15,496 nt of DNA, taken from NCBI GenBank assembly GCA_030452275.1, contig JAKDMR010000016.1:1-15496 (forward strand), given 5' to 3'. Below, piece by piece: positions 7,395 through 15,032 of this stretch (positions within the stretch are counted from its first letter, which is position 1; each line of letters starts with the position of its first letter). The stretch is from Candidatus Nitrosocosmicus sp. GTDB lineage: Archaea; Thermoproteota; Nitrososphaeria; Nitrososphaerales; Nitrososphaeraceae. The translations under genes and the position numbers were made by a program. Under the pieces are notes generated by a model that saw nothing but the letters and a program-made list of their open reading frames with translations, was not told the origin of the DNA and ran no database searches.

Positions 7395-9629
7395 ATGGCT
7401 TCTAAAGCTGACGATACTAATAGGTCATCTAATACCGCTACACTAAAGGTAGCCGAAGCAGAACAAAGAGATGTTGGACGAAAAATAGCTCGTGTAGATC
7501 CTGATATTGCGGAAGCATTAAATATTGTTAGCGGAGATGCGCTAGAATTATCATCTATAGGTAGGAAGACTACCGTATTAAGCTGGCCAGCAAAAGAGAG
7601 TGACAGGGGCAAAGGGTTCCTCCGTATGGACGGGTTTATCCGAAATAGGCTGGATGTCGGTATCAATGACTTAGTTGAAATCAAAGTTGTAGAATCAAAA
7701 ATTGCAAAAGATATAACATTTGCTCCTACTGAACCCCTGCGAATAATGGGTGCAGAAGAATACCTCGCAGAATATCTAAATGGAACATTGATGACCAAAG
7801 GCGATACAGTCCCCATTAGTGTAATGGGTAGAAGAATAGATCTGGTTGTGATCTCTACACACCCATCAGGTCCAGTCATAATTAATGATGCGACTGAAAT
7901 AGTAGTTTCGGAAGAGTCTTCGAAAGCGGTTCAGATCTCCCAAGAGGGTACGGCAGCATCAATCACATATGAGGATATAGGCGGATTGGGAGATGCGGTA
8001 GCAAGGGTTAGAGAAATGATAGAACTTCCTCTAAGACATCCAGAATTGTTTAAGAGATTAGGTGTAGAAGCACCAAAGGGAGTACTATTACACGGTCCAC
8101 CGGGTACAGGGAAAACATTATTGGCAAAAGCTGTAGCTAACGAAACAAATTCCAATTTCTTTACAATTGGAGGACCAGAAATAATGAGTAAGTACCACGG
8201 TGAATCTGAAGAAAGACTCCGCAATGTATTTCAAGAGGCGGAAAAGAATGCACCTTCTATAATATTTATCGACGAAATTGACTCAATAGCACCAAAACGG
8301 GAGGAAGTTAGCGGAGAAGTTGAAAGGCGGATTGTAGCTCAACTGTTATCTTTAATGGACGGGATGAAATCAAGAGGCAAAGTAGTGGTAATAGCTGCTA
8401 CAAATAGAGTAGATGCCATTGATCCTGCATTAAGAAGACCAGGACGTTTTGATAGGGAAATCGAAATTGGAGTTCCCGACAGGGATGGGCGGTTGGAGGT
8501 ATTGCAAATACACACAAGAGGAATGCCGCTAGATAAGGATGTTGATTTACAAAGACTAGCTGATATTTCTCATGGTTTTGTTGGAGCGGATTTGCAGGCA
8601 CTTGCTAAGGAGGCGGCCATGCGAGCCCTTAGAAGGGTTCTACCCGATATGAATCTCTCTAGCGAAAGCATACCAATTGATACCTTAAGGAAGATCATAG
8701 TTAGAATGCAGGACTTTATGGATGTAATTAAGGAAACAGAACCCTCAGCCATGAGAGAGGTGTTTGTGGAAGTACCGGATATAAAATGGGAGGATATAGG
8801 TGGACTTTCCACCATAAAACAGGAGCTTCAAGAAGCTGTTGAATGGCCATTAAAATATTTGGGAATTTTTACTTATGCAGATGCCACCCCTCCAAAAGGA
8901 ATTTTGTTATACGGTCCACCAGGCACGGGTAAAACACTAATGGCAAAAGCAGCAGCAAATGAAAGTGAAGCAAATTTCATAAGTATTAAGGGACCAGAAC
9001 TTCTTAGTAAGTGGGTAGGAGAATCAGAAAAAGGAGTAAGAGAGATATTCAGGAAAGCTAGACAAGCTGCTCCATGTATAATTTTCTTTGATGAACTGGA
9101 TGCCATAGCTCCAACTAGAGGCGGAGATCATGGAGATTCCCATGTAACAGAGAGAGTAATTAGTCAATTTCTGACTGAGATGGACGGTCTCGAAATACTA
9201 ACGAATGTAGTAGTAATTGGAGCAACCAATAGACCCGACATAATAGACCCAGCATTATTGAGGCCAGGTAGATTTGATAGAATTCTTTATGTACCTCCAC
9301 CTGATCGGGAATCCAGACTTCAAATTATCAAGATTCATACAAAAAAGAAACCGTTAGCTGAAGAGGTCAATATTGAAGATTTGGCTGACAAAACTGATGG
9401 ATATACAGGAGCTGATATTGCTTCATTATCATCTGCAGCAGTTATGTTGGCATTAAGAGAACATATAACAAAATATCCAGATTCCAAGGAGGCAGAAAAA
9501 CAAGCAAAGGATTTAAAAATAAATATGAAGCATTTCGATGATGCCATGAAAAAAATAAGACCACTGTCAAAGCAGGAAGTTGACATGTATAAGAACGTGG
9601 CAAACAAATTTGGAAAAGTAGAATTATGA
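7395..9629 (+). CDS. cdc48: Cdc48/VCP-type AAA+ unfoldase
   Basis: Cdc48 is a cytoplasmic hexameric ATPase that unfolds proteins, in archaea probably for the 20S proteasome and complex remodelling. From the ATG at 7395 it has 744 residues. Residues 15-190 are the double-psi barrel and N-domain (VAEAEQRDVGRKIARVDP). D1 has Walker A GPPGTGKT at 234-241 and Walker B IIFIDE with D293. D2 has Walker A at 507-514 and IIFFDE with D566. Both domains keep the GATNR or AATNR sensor and the RRPGRFDR or LRPGRFDR arginine fingers. The pore loops read SKYHGESE and SKWVGESE. The C-terminus, KFGKVEL, lacks an HbYX proteasome-docking motif. An ATG at 7332 would add 21 residues with no family counterpart, and the TATA box at 7362 supports 7395. 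It is a single-gene unit. Confidence 0.95.
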   Translation: MASKADDTNRSSNTATLKVAEAEQRDVGRKIARVDPDIAEALNIVSGDALELSSIGRKTTVLSWPAKESDRGKGFLRMDGFIRNRLDVGINDLVEIKVVESKIAKDITFAPTEPLRIMGAEEYLAEYLNGTLMTKGDTVPISVMGRRIDLVVISTHPSGPVIINDATEIVVSEESSKAVQISQEGTAASITYEDIGGLGDAVARVREMIELPLRHPELFKRLGVEAPKGVLLHGPPGTGKTLLAKAVANETNSNFFTIGGPEIMSKYHGESEERLRNVFQEAEKNAPSIIFIDEIDSIAPKREEVSGEVERRIVAQLLSLMDGMKSRGKVVVIAATNRVDAIDPALRRPGRFDREIEIGVPDRDGRLEVLQIHTRGMPLDKDVDLQRLADISHGFVGADLQALAKEAAMRALRRVLPDMNLSSESIPIDTLRKIIVRMQDFMDVIKETEPSAMREVFVEVPDIKWEDIGGLSTIKQELQEAVEWPLKYLGIFTYADATPPKGILLYGPPGTGKTLMAKAAANESEANFISIKGPELLSKWVGESEKGVREIFRKARQAAPCIIFFDELDAIAPTRGGDHGDSHVTERVISQFLTEMDGLEILTNVVVIGATNRPDIIDPALLRPGRFDRILYVPPPDRESRLQIIKIHTKKKPLAEEVNIEDLADKTDGYTGADIASLSSAAVMLALREHITKYPDSKEAEKQAKDLKINMKHFDDAMKKIRPLSKQEVDMYKNVANKFGKVEL

Positions 9630-10185
9630 TCCACTGAATTTAATAAAAGAACACTTTATCCTTATTTGTAATCCTGATAGCACTCGACCGAATAAACTCT
9701 AATTTTGGTTGGAATTATACCGTTTAGCATATGTAATCTAAGCACTTATACGTGCCAAATAAAACTTTAACAAGAAAAACATCATCATTCTGGCTTGTTA
9801 TATATTACTGATTGAATGTTTGTTTAGAAAATATATACTAAACGGTATAGATCGGACTTAAAAGTTTATTGTACATGACCTTCAATATTTTTTCTATGGT
9901 GCAAACCCTACTTGGTTTTAGAAAAGGGATATCACTCTAAATAGTAGGATAGGAAAGCAAAATCAGTAATACAACTTGATGAATACATTGTACAATAGCA
10001 GTGATTCCGAATCAATCTAAATAGATTGTAAAGAATTTGTCAAATTATACAGAAAGAGATATCCAGTGATCTCGGTAATTTAAGGCTGTATTTACTAATC
10101 AAAGTCTCTATGGTTTAGTTTACTTGATTCAGGATACGATTCGACAAGTATTAGATCAGACTCCTCATATATCAAGTGAAGGGTT
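9630..10185. other. Intergenic region between cdc48 and the small AAA+ gene
   Basis: These 556 bases carry no convincing gene. They hold the inverted-repeat element at 9716-9849. Two short palindromes follow: ATTGTACAAT (9987-9996) and CAATCTA-AA-TAGATTG (10013-10028). The two genes point towards each other here, so both transcripts should end in this region. Confidence 0.5.
9716..9849. repeat. 134-bp element with terminal inverted repeats and inner hairpins
   Basis: The ends are inverted repeats: TATACCGTTTAG (9716-9727) and CTAAACGGTATA (9838-9849) match perfectly over 12 bases. After one mismatch four more bases match (9729-9732 with 9833-9836). Inside are two smaller dyads: GCAC (9742-9745) with GTGC (9752-9755), and TAACAAG (9768-9774) with CTTGTTA (9794-9800). 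The layout could be a closing stem around two hairpins, as in a structured RNA, or a small non-autonomous mobile element. No direct target-site repeat flanks it, and no protein is encoded. Confidence 0.6.
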
Positions 10186-10953
10186 TTAATTGTAATCCCC
10201 ATATCCTTCCATCTTATAGTTCGTCCAGTTTTCAAAAACCCTTAAAACATCTTCTTTGGTATCATTCGTTTTTAATAAATTACTAATTCCGATTGCCGCT
10301 CTCACATCCTTTCGTTCGATTGTTATCAACATCATTCCTATTGCCTCACAAATTTCCTCAGGCAATTTCTTGATCAAACAGAATTTTACTACTTTGATGA
10401 ATTCGTCATCACTGTACTCTCTCAAATAATATTCTTGAAATCTAGATCTTACTGGTTTTGATAAATTTACTATACTATTTGATGTTGCAAAAATCTTAAC
10501 ATGTTCCATTTTAAAATCATATTTAATCTCCTTTAATTTTTTTACAATCTCCCCATTGTTTAACAAACCTAATAGCGAACTTAAATCATTCCTCTTTAAT
10601 TTGTCGATTTCATCTATAATAATCAACTTGGCATTTCTATTGTAAAACAACTCCTCGATTAGTCCAGCGCTAGTTGTGTTGGAGGCATCATAATAGAAAA
10701 CGTCATTGCATTTTTCCTGTATTGTCGACATGACCAACGTCTTAGAAGTTGCTGGCGGGCCCACCAATAATATATTAATTTGTTCCTCGGATATTAAAGC
10801 CCTAAATATATTTTCTTTCATACCACCTAAACCGTATATATTTGAAAAGAATTGATTTGCCTGCTCCTGGGTAGTCATGTTGCTATATCTATCCTTAATG
10901 AAATTTTGTCTACTGAATCTAAAATGATTAAATTTGTCCTTTAGATCAATCAT
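10186..10953 (-). CDS. Small AAA+ ATPase, RuvB/clamp-loader-like
   Basis: The 255 residues form essentially one AAA+ module. Walker A is GPPATSKT at 65-72, where the usual GPPGxGKT has Ala and Ser in the glycine positions while Lys71 and Thr72 remain. Walker B is LIIIDEID with D114 and E115. Sensor 1 is FATSN with N159, the arginine finger region is KPVRSRF (R169, R171), and a sensor-2-like arginine lies in KDVRAAIG. The spacing after sensor 1 recalls RuvB and MoxR-like ATPases. No DNA-binding domain follows. Nucleotide binding is likely and the substrate is unknown. The ATG at 10953 is used. An in-frame ATG at 10878 (MTTQEQANQ) would remove 25 N-terminal residues and leave the core intact. 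It is not in an operon. Confidence 0.8.
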   Translation of the reverse strand: MIDLKDKFNHFRFSRQNFIKDRYSNMTTQEQANQFFSNIYGLGGMKENIFRALISEEQINILLVGPPATSKTLVMSTIQEKCNDVFYYDASNTTSAGLIEELFYNRNAKLIIIDEIDKLKRNDLSSLLGLLNNGEIVKKLKEIKYDFKMEHVKIFATSNSIVNLSKPVRSRFQEYYLREYSDDEFIKVVKFCLIKKLPEEICEAIGMMLITIERKDVRAAIGISNLLKTNDTKEDVLRVFENWTNYKMEGYGDYN

Positions 10954-10960
10954 AGATATA

Positions 10961-10970
10961 ACAATATATC
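10961..10970 (+). promoter_or_regulatory. TATA-like element between the AAA+ gene and a divergent small frame
   Basis: The sequence caatatatcc is nearly symmetric, so it can be read on either strand. Counting about 26 bases to the right gives 10991, exactly the TTG of the possible small gene. Counting to the left gives about 10940, inside the AAA+ gene, which would favour its downstream ATG at 10878. Confidence 0.35.
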
Positions 10971-10990
10971 CAATGTTTTGAACTTAACCT

Positions 10991-11131
10991 TTGTCATTTG
11001 ATGAATGCAGATATTCTTTTCATCATTATAACTGTAGGAATAATCCAGTACAATGGGTAACTAGGATAGAGACAGCAATATTAGAAAATATAGGTCAAGA
11101 AATCATAAATGAACTTTATTTAGGAAAGTAA
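10991..11131 (+). CDS. Possible 46-residue protein with Cys/His residues
   Basis: A frame starting at TTG 10991 runs for 46 codons to TAA at 11129. It begins SFDECRYSFHHYNCRNNP, with two cysteines and two histidines spaced like a metal site, and continues WVTRIETAILENIGQEII, which looks like an amphipathic helix. A TATA-like element sits 26 bases before the TTG. It is divergent from the AAA+ gene, 37 bases away. A second frame, shifted by one base, stays open from 11113 to 11238 (IHHGTEILLKKILYSATKMQ), so a longer gene could have been broken near 11120. No family is recognised and chance is possible. Confidence 0.33.
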   Translation: MSFDECRYSFHHYNCRNNPVQWVTRIETAILENIGQEIINELYLGK

Positions 11132-11337
11132 TCCATCACGGTACGGAAATATTATTGAAAAAAATCTTGTACTCAGCGACCAAGATGCAGCGTGCCGGTA
11201 AATTATCATTGTCTACTTTCGATAGGGAGAAGATTTAAGATATATTAACCTAAGAATTCTACGACTAGATTCATCATGGAGAATAATTCGTAAGTAATGT
11301 ATAATTATACGCTCCTTGATAATTTGGTTAAACGTCA

Positions 11338-11369
11338 TTTTAATCTGAAGGATATTTTTCAGTTTAAAA
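11338..11369. repeat. Inverted repeat, 12-base arms with one mismatch
   Basis: The arms ttttaatctgaa (11338-11349) and ttcagtttaaaa (11358-11369) pair at 11 of 12 positions around the 8-base loop ggatattt. It could be an RNA hairpin, a terminator or a protein-binding dyad. Confidence 0.55.
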
Positions 11370-11495
11370 ATTGGGCAAAATTATTGCAAACATGCCTAGT
11401 TTAAGTAGAGTACAATCGTAGTCTTACCTATTTTGCAAAAGTATTCTAAATGGATTTTGACCAAGTTAATTTTTGCTAATTTGCACACTAAAGAT

Positions 11496-11518
11496 GATTT
11501 CAATTTTTTTGAAGTCAA
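11496..11518. repeat. Hairpin with 9-base arms and T5 loop
   Basis: The arms TGATTTCAA (11496-11504) and TTGAAGTCA (11510-11518) pair at 8 of 9 positions. The ninth would be a U-G wobble in plus-strand RNA. The loop is five T. It lies in the same gene-free stretch as the hairpin at 11338. Confidence 0.5.
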
Positions 11519-11711
11519 TAATACATACCAGATCTGTGTAAAGAAATTCCTTTATGATTAGATCCTAATTAGAGGATAACAAGATACATCAATTTTTTTA
11601 TCATAGTGATCCCGAGTCCAGTTCCCATGAATAACTAAAGAGTCAATTTAATATGTGGAAGACTAGTTCAAATTGGAATTCATTTTTAGTTTAATAACCC
11701 TCTGACGAGTA

Positions 11712-12612
11712 TTAATATCGACGCATAGATGACTCCAAGTCCAACAATTTCTGAACTTTTTTTTCGATCGGTGGATGAGTTGAAAAGAGTTGCGTAAGAG
11801 TGTCACCTGAAATTGCTGGAATTATGAAAAAGGCATTGCATCCCTCTACGTGTTTTAATTCCTTTGGTGGCACTTTATGCATAGTTCCACTAATTTTCAA
11901 TAATGCGTTAGCCAGGCTGAAAGGCTTTTTGGTCATTTGGGCAGCCCCCTATCTGCAGAATATTCTCTATAACGTGAAATGGTCCTAATTATTAGAGAAC
12001 TTACTATCCAAGTTACTAATGAAACAACAATTATGATTATCATATTTCCATTATTTCGATCCCTTCCTGCACCATATATTCTTCCAAAAAATCCGAATTG
12101 CATCATTTGCCATGCTATGGTTGAAAACAAGCTAGCGAGTGTTCTTACCATTACATCCCGATTTTTTATGTGTGTTAATTCGTGTGCTAAAACTCCCTCT
12201 AATTCATCTTGATCTAATATTTCTAATAATCCTGTAGTAACAGCAACCACAGAACTGCGATGACCTTTGCCTGTGGCAAACGCACTAGGAATTTGATTGT
12301 TTACCACGGCAATCTTGGGCTTTGGTGGAAAATATAGTATCTAACAATAATTTACCCGAGTGCAAACTTCCATATTGTTCCTTGGTAACTATTTTTGCTC
12401 CAGTACTCCATAGAACTATCCTATCTGAAAAAAACCACTGACCCAGAATAAAAACTGCCGAAATTATTACTATTGGAAGAAAGCCCAGGCCAAAATAAGC
12501 CAAAACCATGATAAAAACAATGTATAACAGGGCCAATATGTCTAAGCAAATAATTATTCTTAGTGTTATACCAATCCCTTTTTCTCCAAGAACTCTCTAT
12601 TTTCCTATTCAT
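11712..12612 (-). pseudogene. htpX: HtpX-type M48 membrane metalloprotease, broken by three one-base frameshifts
   Basis: HtpX is a zinc protease in the membrane that degrades damaged membrane proteins. The family sequence is complete here but spread over shifting frames. The breaks lie at homopolymers: T-run 12579-12583 (one base too many), A-run 12329-12332 (one too many) and C-run 11945-11949 (one too few). Undoing them gives 299 residues starting at ATG 12612. The N-terminal hydrophobic helices run to about residue 58, then come WFFSDRIVLWSTGAKIV, NAFATG-like SAFATGKG, HELTH at 143-147, a second hydrophobic pair, the third zinc ligand Glu216 in REYSAD, and LFSTHPP near the end. All catalytic residues remain, so either decay is very recent or the indels are sequencing errors. 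As written, no single frame encodes the enzyme. Confidence 0.85.
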
Positions 12613-12631
12613 ATTTGGATGATTTGCTATT

Positions 12632-12645
12632 TAATTATGATATTT
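12632..12645 (-). promoter_or_regulatory. TATA box of htpX
   Basis: The minus strand reads gctatttaattatg reversed as cataattaaatagc, centred near 12637. A start point about 26 bases downstream falls on the ATG at 12612, so the transcript would be leaderless. The promoter therefore looks intact although the gene is broken. Confidence 0.45.
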
Positions 12646-12732
12646 TTTGTTCCTTTGCTTCACCCCATAAGAAAAGTTAATAAAAGATAGTGTTAGAAAT
12701 TCCAGAACCTTAAAGTTGAATGAAAATCAGTC

Positions 12733-12780
12733 ATATAACATAAGATAACATAAGATAACATAAGATAACATAAGATAACA
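12733..12780. repeat. 10-bp tandem repeat, four full copies and a partial one
   Basis: The unit taagataaca is repeated exactly four times (12741-12780), preceded by a partial copy ending ataaca at 12740. It lies between the htpX start and the DJ-1 gene end and is not coding. The perfect identity suggests recent slippage. There are no spacers, so it is not a CRISPR array. Confidence 0.9.
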
Positions 12781-12901
12781 AAACGGCTTGGGATTGTCGA
12801 AAAATTGATCATGATTATTTAATGATCCGTCTCTAAAAATCTAGAATTCCCTTTGATGATATCCCTTTAGGATATTTCTTAATGATCCTTTTTTCTCTAG
12901 G

Positions 12902-13543
12902 CTACTCGGGATATGGAAATTCAAGGAACCTCGCAGTCTCTTTGCCAACCGAGGTCCCAAAAAAATAACTCACAAGGTATAAAGATAACCGTATGCCTGA
13001 AGCAACCCCTGCAGAGGTAAATACAGTTCCATCGATTGTAAAAATCACATCTTTTTGTATTTGTGCTTTGGGTGCAGAGTCACGTAGAAAATTAAACGTT
13101 CTCCAATGAGTAGTGGCCTTTTTTTCATCCAAAAGTCCCGCCTTTCCAATTAGACTCGAGCCCGTACATACTGATGCGGTCAAAGTGGATTTTGTAGACA
13201 GTTTTGATATCTTTTGGAGCAATACAAGGTTATTTACCTCTCTACGTGTGCCCCATCCGCCTGGTACGATGAATAGATCTAAATTTGGGCAATCATCAAA
13301 AGTAAAATCTGGAAGTAGCTTTAATCCTCCGATTGCATTAACAGGTGCTTTTGTCTCCGACAATAACACAACTCGAAATGGTGATGTGGTTTCATATCTT
13401 TTGTTTTCATCAAGACGTGTCATCGAAAAAACTTCGAATGGACCAGCCACATCCAAAACTTCTACATCGTTAAATATCAAAATTCCTACAGTCTTCATAC
13501 TAGAAATTTTTTTTCCCGTTGTAGAAAACATATCTAAATACAT
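12902..13543 (-). CDS. DJ-1/PfpI family protein, isonitrile-hydratase-like
   Basis: The 213-residue protein belongs to the class I glutamine amidotransferase-like (DJ-1/PfpI) superfamily. The fold starts at KTVGILIFNDVEVLDVAGPFEVF. The nucleophile elbow is SVCTGSSLIGKAGLL with Cys126, followed by TTHW. Asp31, Cys126 and Thr127 match the residues used by bacterial isonitrile hydratase. PGGWGTR (94-100) forms the oxyanion loop region. Relatives include stress proteins, glyoxalase-like enzymes and GlxA-type regulators, but no AraC DNA-binding domain follows here. The ATG at 13543 is chosen because AGGTGG lies about 8 bases upstream and a TATA-like element (13571-13580) fits a start near 13550. 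A GTG at 13567 would add 8 residues, and an internal ATG at 13498 is also possible. It is divergent from the alcohol dehydrogenase gene. Confidence 0.85.
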   Translation of the reverse strand: MYLDMFSTTGKKISSMKTVGILIFNDVEVLDVAGPFEVFSMTRLDENKRYETTSPFRVVLLSETKAPVNAIGGLKLLPDFTFDDCPNLDLFIVPGGWGTRREVNNLVLLQKISKLSTKSTLTASVCTGSSLIGKAGLLDEKKATTHWRTFNFLRDSAPKAQIQKDVIFTIDGTVFTSAGVASGIRLSLYLVSYFFGTSVGKETARFLEFPYPE

Positions 13544-13570
13544 AATAATGCCACCTTTATTTTTCACTAT

Positions 13571-13580
13571 AGATTTTAGG
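13571..13580 (-). promoter_or_regulatory. TATA-like box of the DJ-1/PfpI gene
   Basis: The minus strand reads cctaaaatct, centred near 13576. A start about 26 bases downstream, near 13550, leaves a short leader containing AGGTGG before the ATG at 13543. Confidence 0.35.
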
Positions 13581-13738
13581 ATTTCAACGAATTAGCAGAT
13601 TTTAGAATTACACGACTATTAATTTATGGTAAAAGTTATGAGGTTTGTGCTTATATTTGCACAAGCTATTATCCCACACAATTTTCAAAATTTTGTTTGT
13701 TATGATGATGTCTATCGATTTCAAATAAACAAACGATT

Positions 13739-13748
13739 ATTTATTTAT
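13739..13748 (+). promoter_or_regulatory. TATA box of the alcohol dehydrogenase gene
   Basis: The sequence atttatttata is centred near 13744. A start point about 26 bases downstream falls at 13770, next to the ATG at 13771. This supports a leaderless start at the second in-frame ATG. Confidence 0.5.
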
Positions 13749-13770
13749 ACAATATATGCGAACTAGTATC

Positions 13771-14781
13771 ATGAAAGTCCAAGCCTTTGCTGCAAATAAA
13801 TCAGGATCAAAATTAAAGCCTTTTGAATATCAACTAGGACCACTCAAACCTGATGAAGTCGACATAGATGTAGAGTATTGTGGAATATGTCGTAGCGATT
13901 TACATATGCTCAAGAATGAATGGGGGATCACAAAATATCCTTTTGTCCCAGGACATGAAATCATTGGAAAAATCTCATCTGTTGGAAAAATGGTAACTCA
14001 TCTAAAAACAGATCAGCGAGTTGGAGTTGGATGGAGATCTCACTCATGTCAGACATGTGAACAATGTTTGAGTGGTTATCATAACCGATGTTTAACCGGA
14101 GAAGATGTAATTGTGGGTAGACATGGCGGATTTGGGAACAAGGTCCGTTGTCAGGCCTTATGGGCTTTTCCACTCCCAGATAAGCTGAACTTTAAAACAG
14201 CAGGTCCACTCTTTTGTGGCGGTATTACAGTATTTAGTCCCATCGTTCAAAATGGGATCAAAGCTACAGATCACGTCGCAGTGGTAGGGATAGGAGGGCT
14301 TGGTCATATGGCGCTCCTTTTTCTCAATGCTTGGGGATGTGAAGTTACGGCTTTCTCAACTAATCCTAAAAAAGAGAAAGAATCTAGGAAATTTGGGGCA
14401 CATCATTTCATAAATTCAAATAATTTGGATAATTTGAACTCATTAGCAAATAAATTTAAGATGATTCTTGTAACTGCAAATATCGAGATAGATTGGGATG
14501 CTTATATCAATACTCTTGCCCCAGGAGGAAGATTGCATATAGTTGGAGCCGTCCCTCAGGTAAAGGCCACAATGTCTCCTTTGATTTCTCACGAAAGATC
14601 AATAGGAGCTTCTCCTACGGGAGGTCCTGCGGTTATCTTGAGTATGCTCGATTTTTGTGCACGACATCAGATTGGGCCACTGGTTGAGGAATATCCATTA
14701 TCCAAAGTTAATGAAGCCCTTGAACATCTAGAGGGAGGGAAAGCAAGATATCGTATAATATTAAGGAATGATCTGACCTAG
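13771..14781 (+). CDS. Zinc alcohol dehydrogenase, cinnamyl-alcohol/YahK-type aldehyde reductase
   Basis: This 336-residue medium-chain dehydrogenase interconverts aldehydes and alcohols in the cytoplasm. Catalytic zinc ligands are C40 in YCGICRSD, H62-E63 in PGHE, and C149 in GPLFCGGIT. The structural zinc is held by C93, C96, C99 and C107. The nucleotide fold has GIGGLG at 173-178. The next strand ends VTAFSTNPKKEK, with Ser, Thr and Lys rather than an acidic residue, which suggests NADP(H) over NAD(H). The catalytic motif has Arg where many relatives have His (CRSD against CHSD). The start at 13771 matches the family N-terminus (MKVQAFAA) and the TATA box at 13739. An ATG at 13756 would add five residues. 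With the divergent DJ-1 gene it may form a carbonyl-detoxification pair, which is inference. The physiological substrate is unknown. Confidence 0.9.
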   Translation: MKVQAFAANKSGSKLKPFEYQLGPLKPDEVDIDVEYCGICRSDLHMLKNEWGITKYPFVPGHEIIGKISSVGKMVTHLKTDQRVGVGWRSHSCQTCEQCLSGYHNRCLTGEDVIVGRHGGFGNKVRCQALWAFPLPDKLNFKTAGPLFCGGITVFSPIVQNGIKATDHVAVVGIGGLGHMALLFLNAWGCEVTAFSTNPKKEKESRKFGAHHFINSNNLDNLNSLANKFKMILVTANIEIDWDAYINTLAPGGRLHIVGAVPQVKATMSPLISHERSIGASPTGGPAVILSMLDFCARHQIGPLVEEYPLSKVNEALEHLEGGKARYRIILRNDLT

Positions 14782-14797
14782 TCGATTATGGAAGAAA

Positions 14798-14811
14798 TTT
14801 TATTTTTATTT
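14798..14811 (+). terminator. T-rich tract downstream of the alcohol dehydrogenase gene
   Basis: The run ttttatttttattt lies 17-30 bases after the stop codon at 14781. Oligo-T runs are the main archaeal termination signal. No stable hairpin precedes it. Confidence 0.45.
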
Positions 14812-15032
14812 AATGGATAGTTATTCTAATCCACCAAAGTCTAAATCACTCTTACTTTTTAGTAGATTTATTTAAATAATAAAATATAAAAAACAGTAAG
14901 TCCTCCAATTTGTTTCAGTTAATTTGATTCTTTGGCGAAATTTCCAAGATTAGACCTCAGCAAAGCTCGGTAGGAACAGATTTTCCTGTCAGTTAACCAT
15001 AATTTCTTGATGCTGATGTAATTATCATGTTC

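Larger units (their letters stand above)
11132..11711. other. Intergenic region downstream of the broken htpX gene
   Basis: No clear gene is seen. Two hairpin-forming sequences lie here (11338-11369 and 11496-11518). A shorter one, ATCCT ... AGGAT, lies near 11565-11578. The region is downstream of htpX and upstream of the AAA+ gene on the minus strand. Confidence 0.4.

Noticed and set aside
12421..12612. Separate small protein at the start of the htpX region
   Set aside because: Its first ten residues join the htpX reading after undoing one extra base. The rest is the same hydrophobic segment read out of frame.
12741..12780. Tandem repeat considered as a CRISPR remnant
   Set aside because: The 10-bp units abut without spacers and no cas genes are present.
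13113..13595. Plus-strand frame of 160 codons
   Set aside because: It is antisense to the DJ-1/PfpI gene, whose catalytic motifs are clear.
13690..13730. ATGATGA as a C box of a C/D guide RNA
   Set aside because: No CTGA D box follows at a suitable distance.
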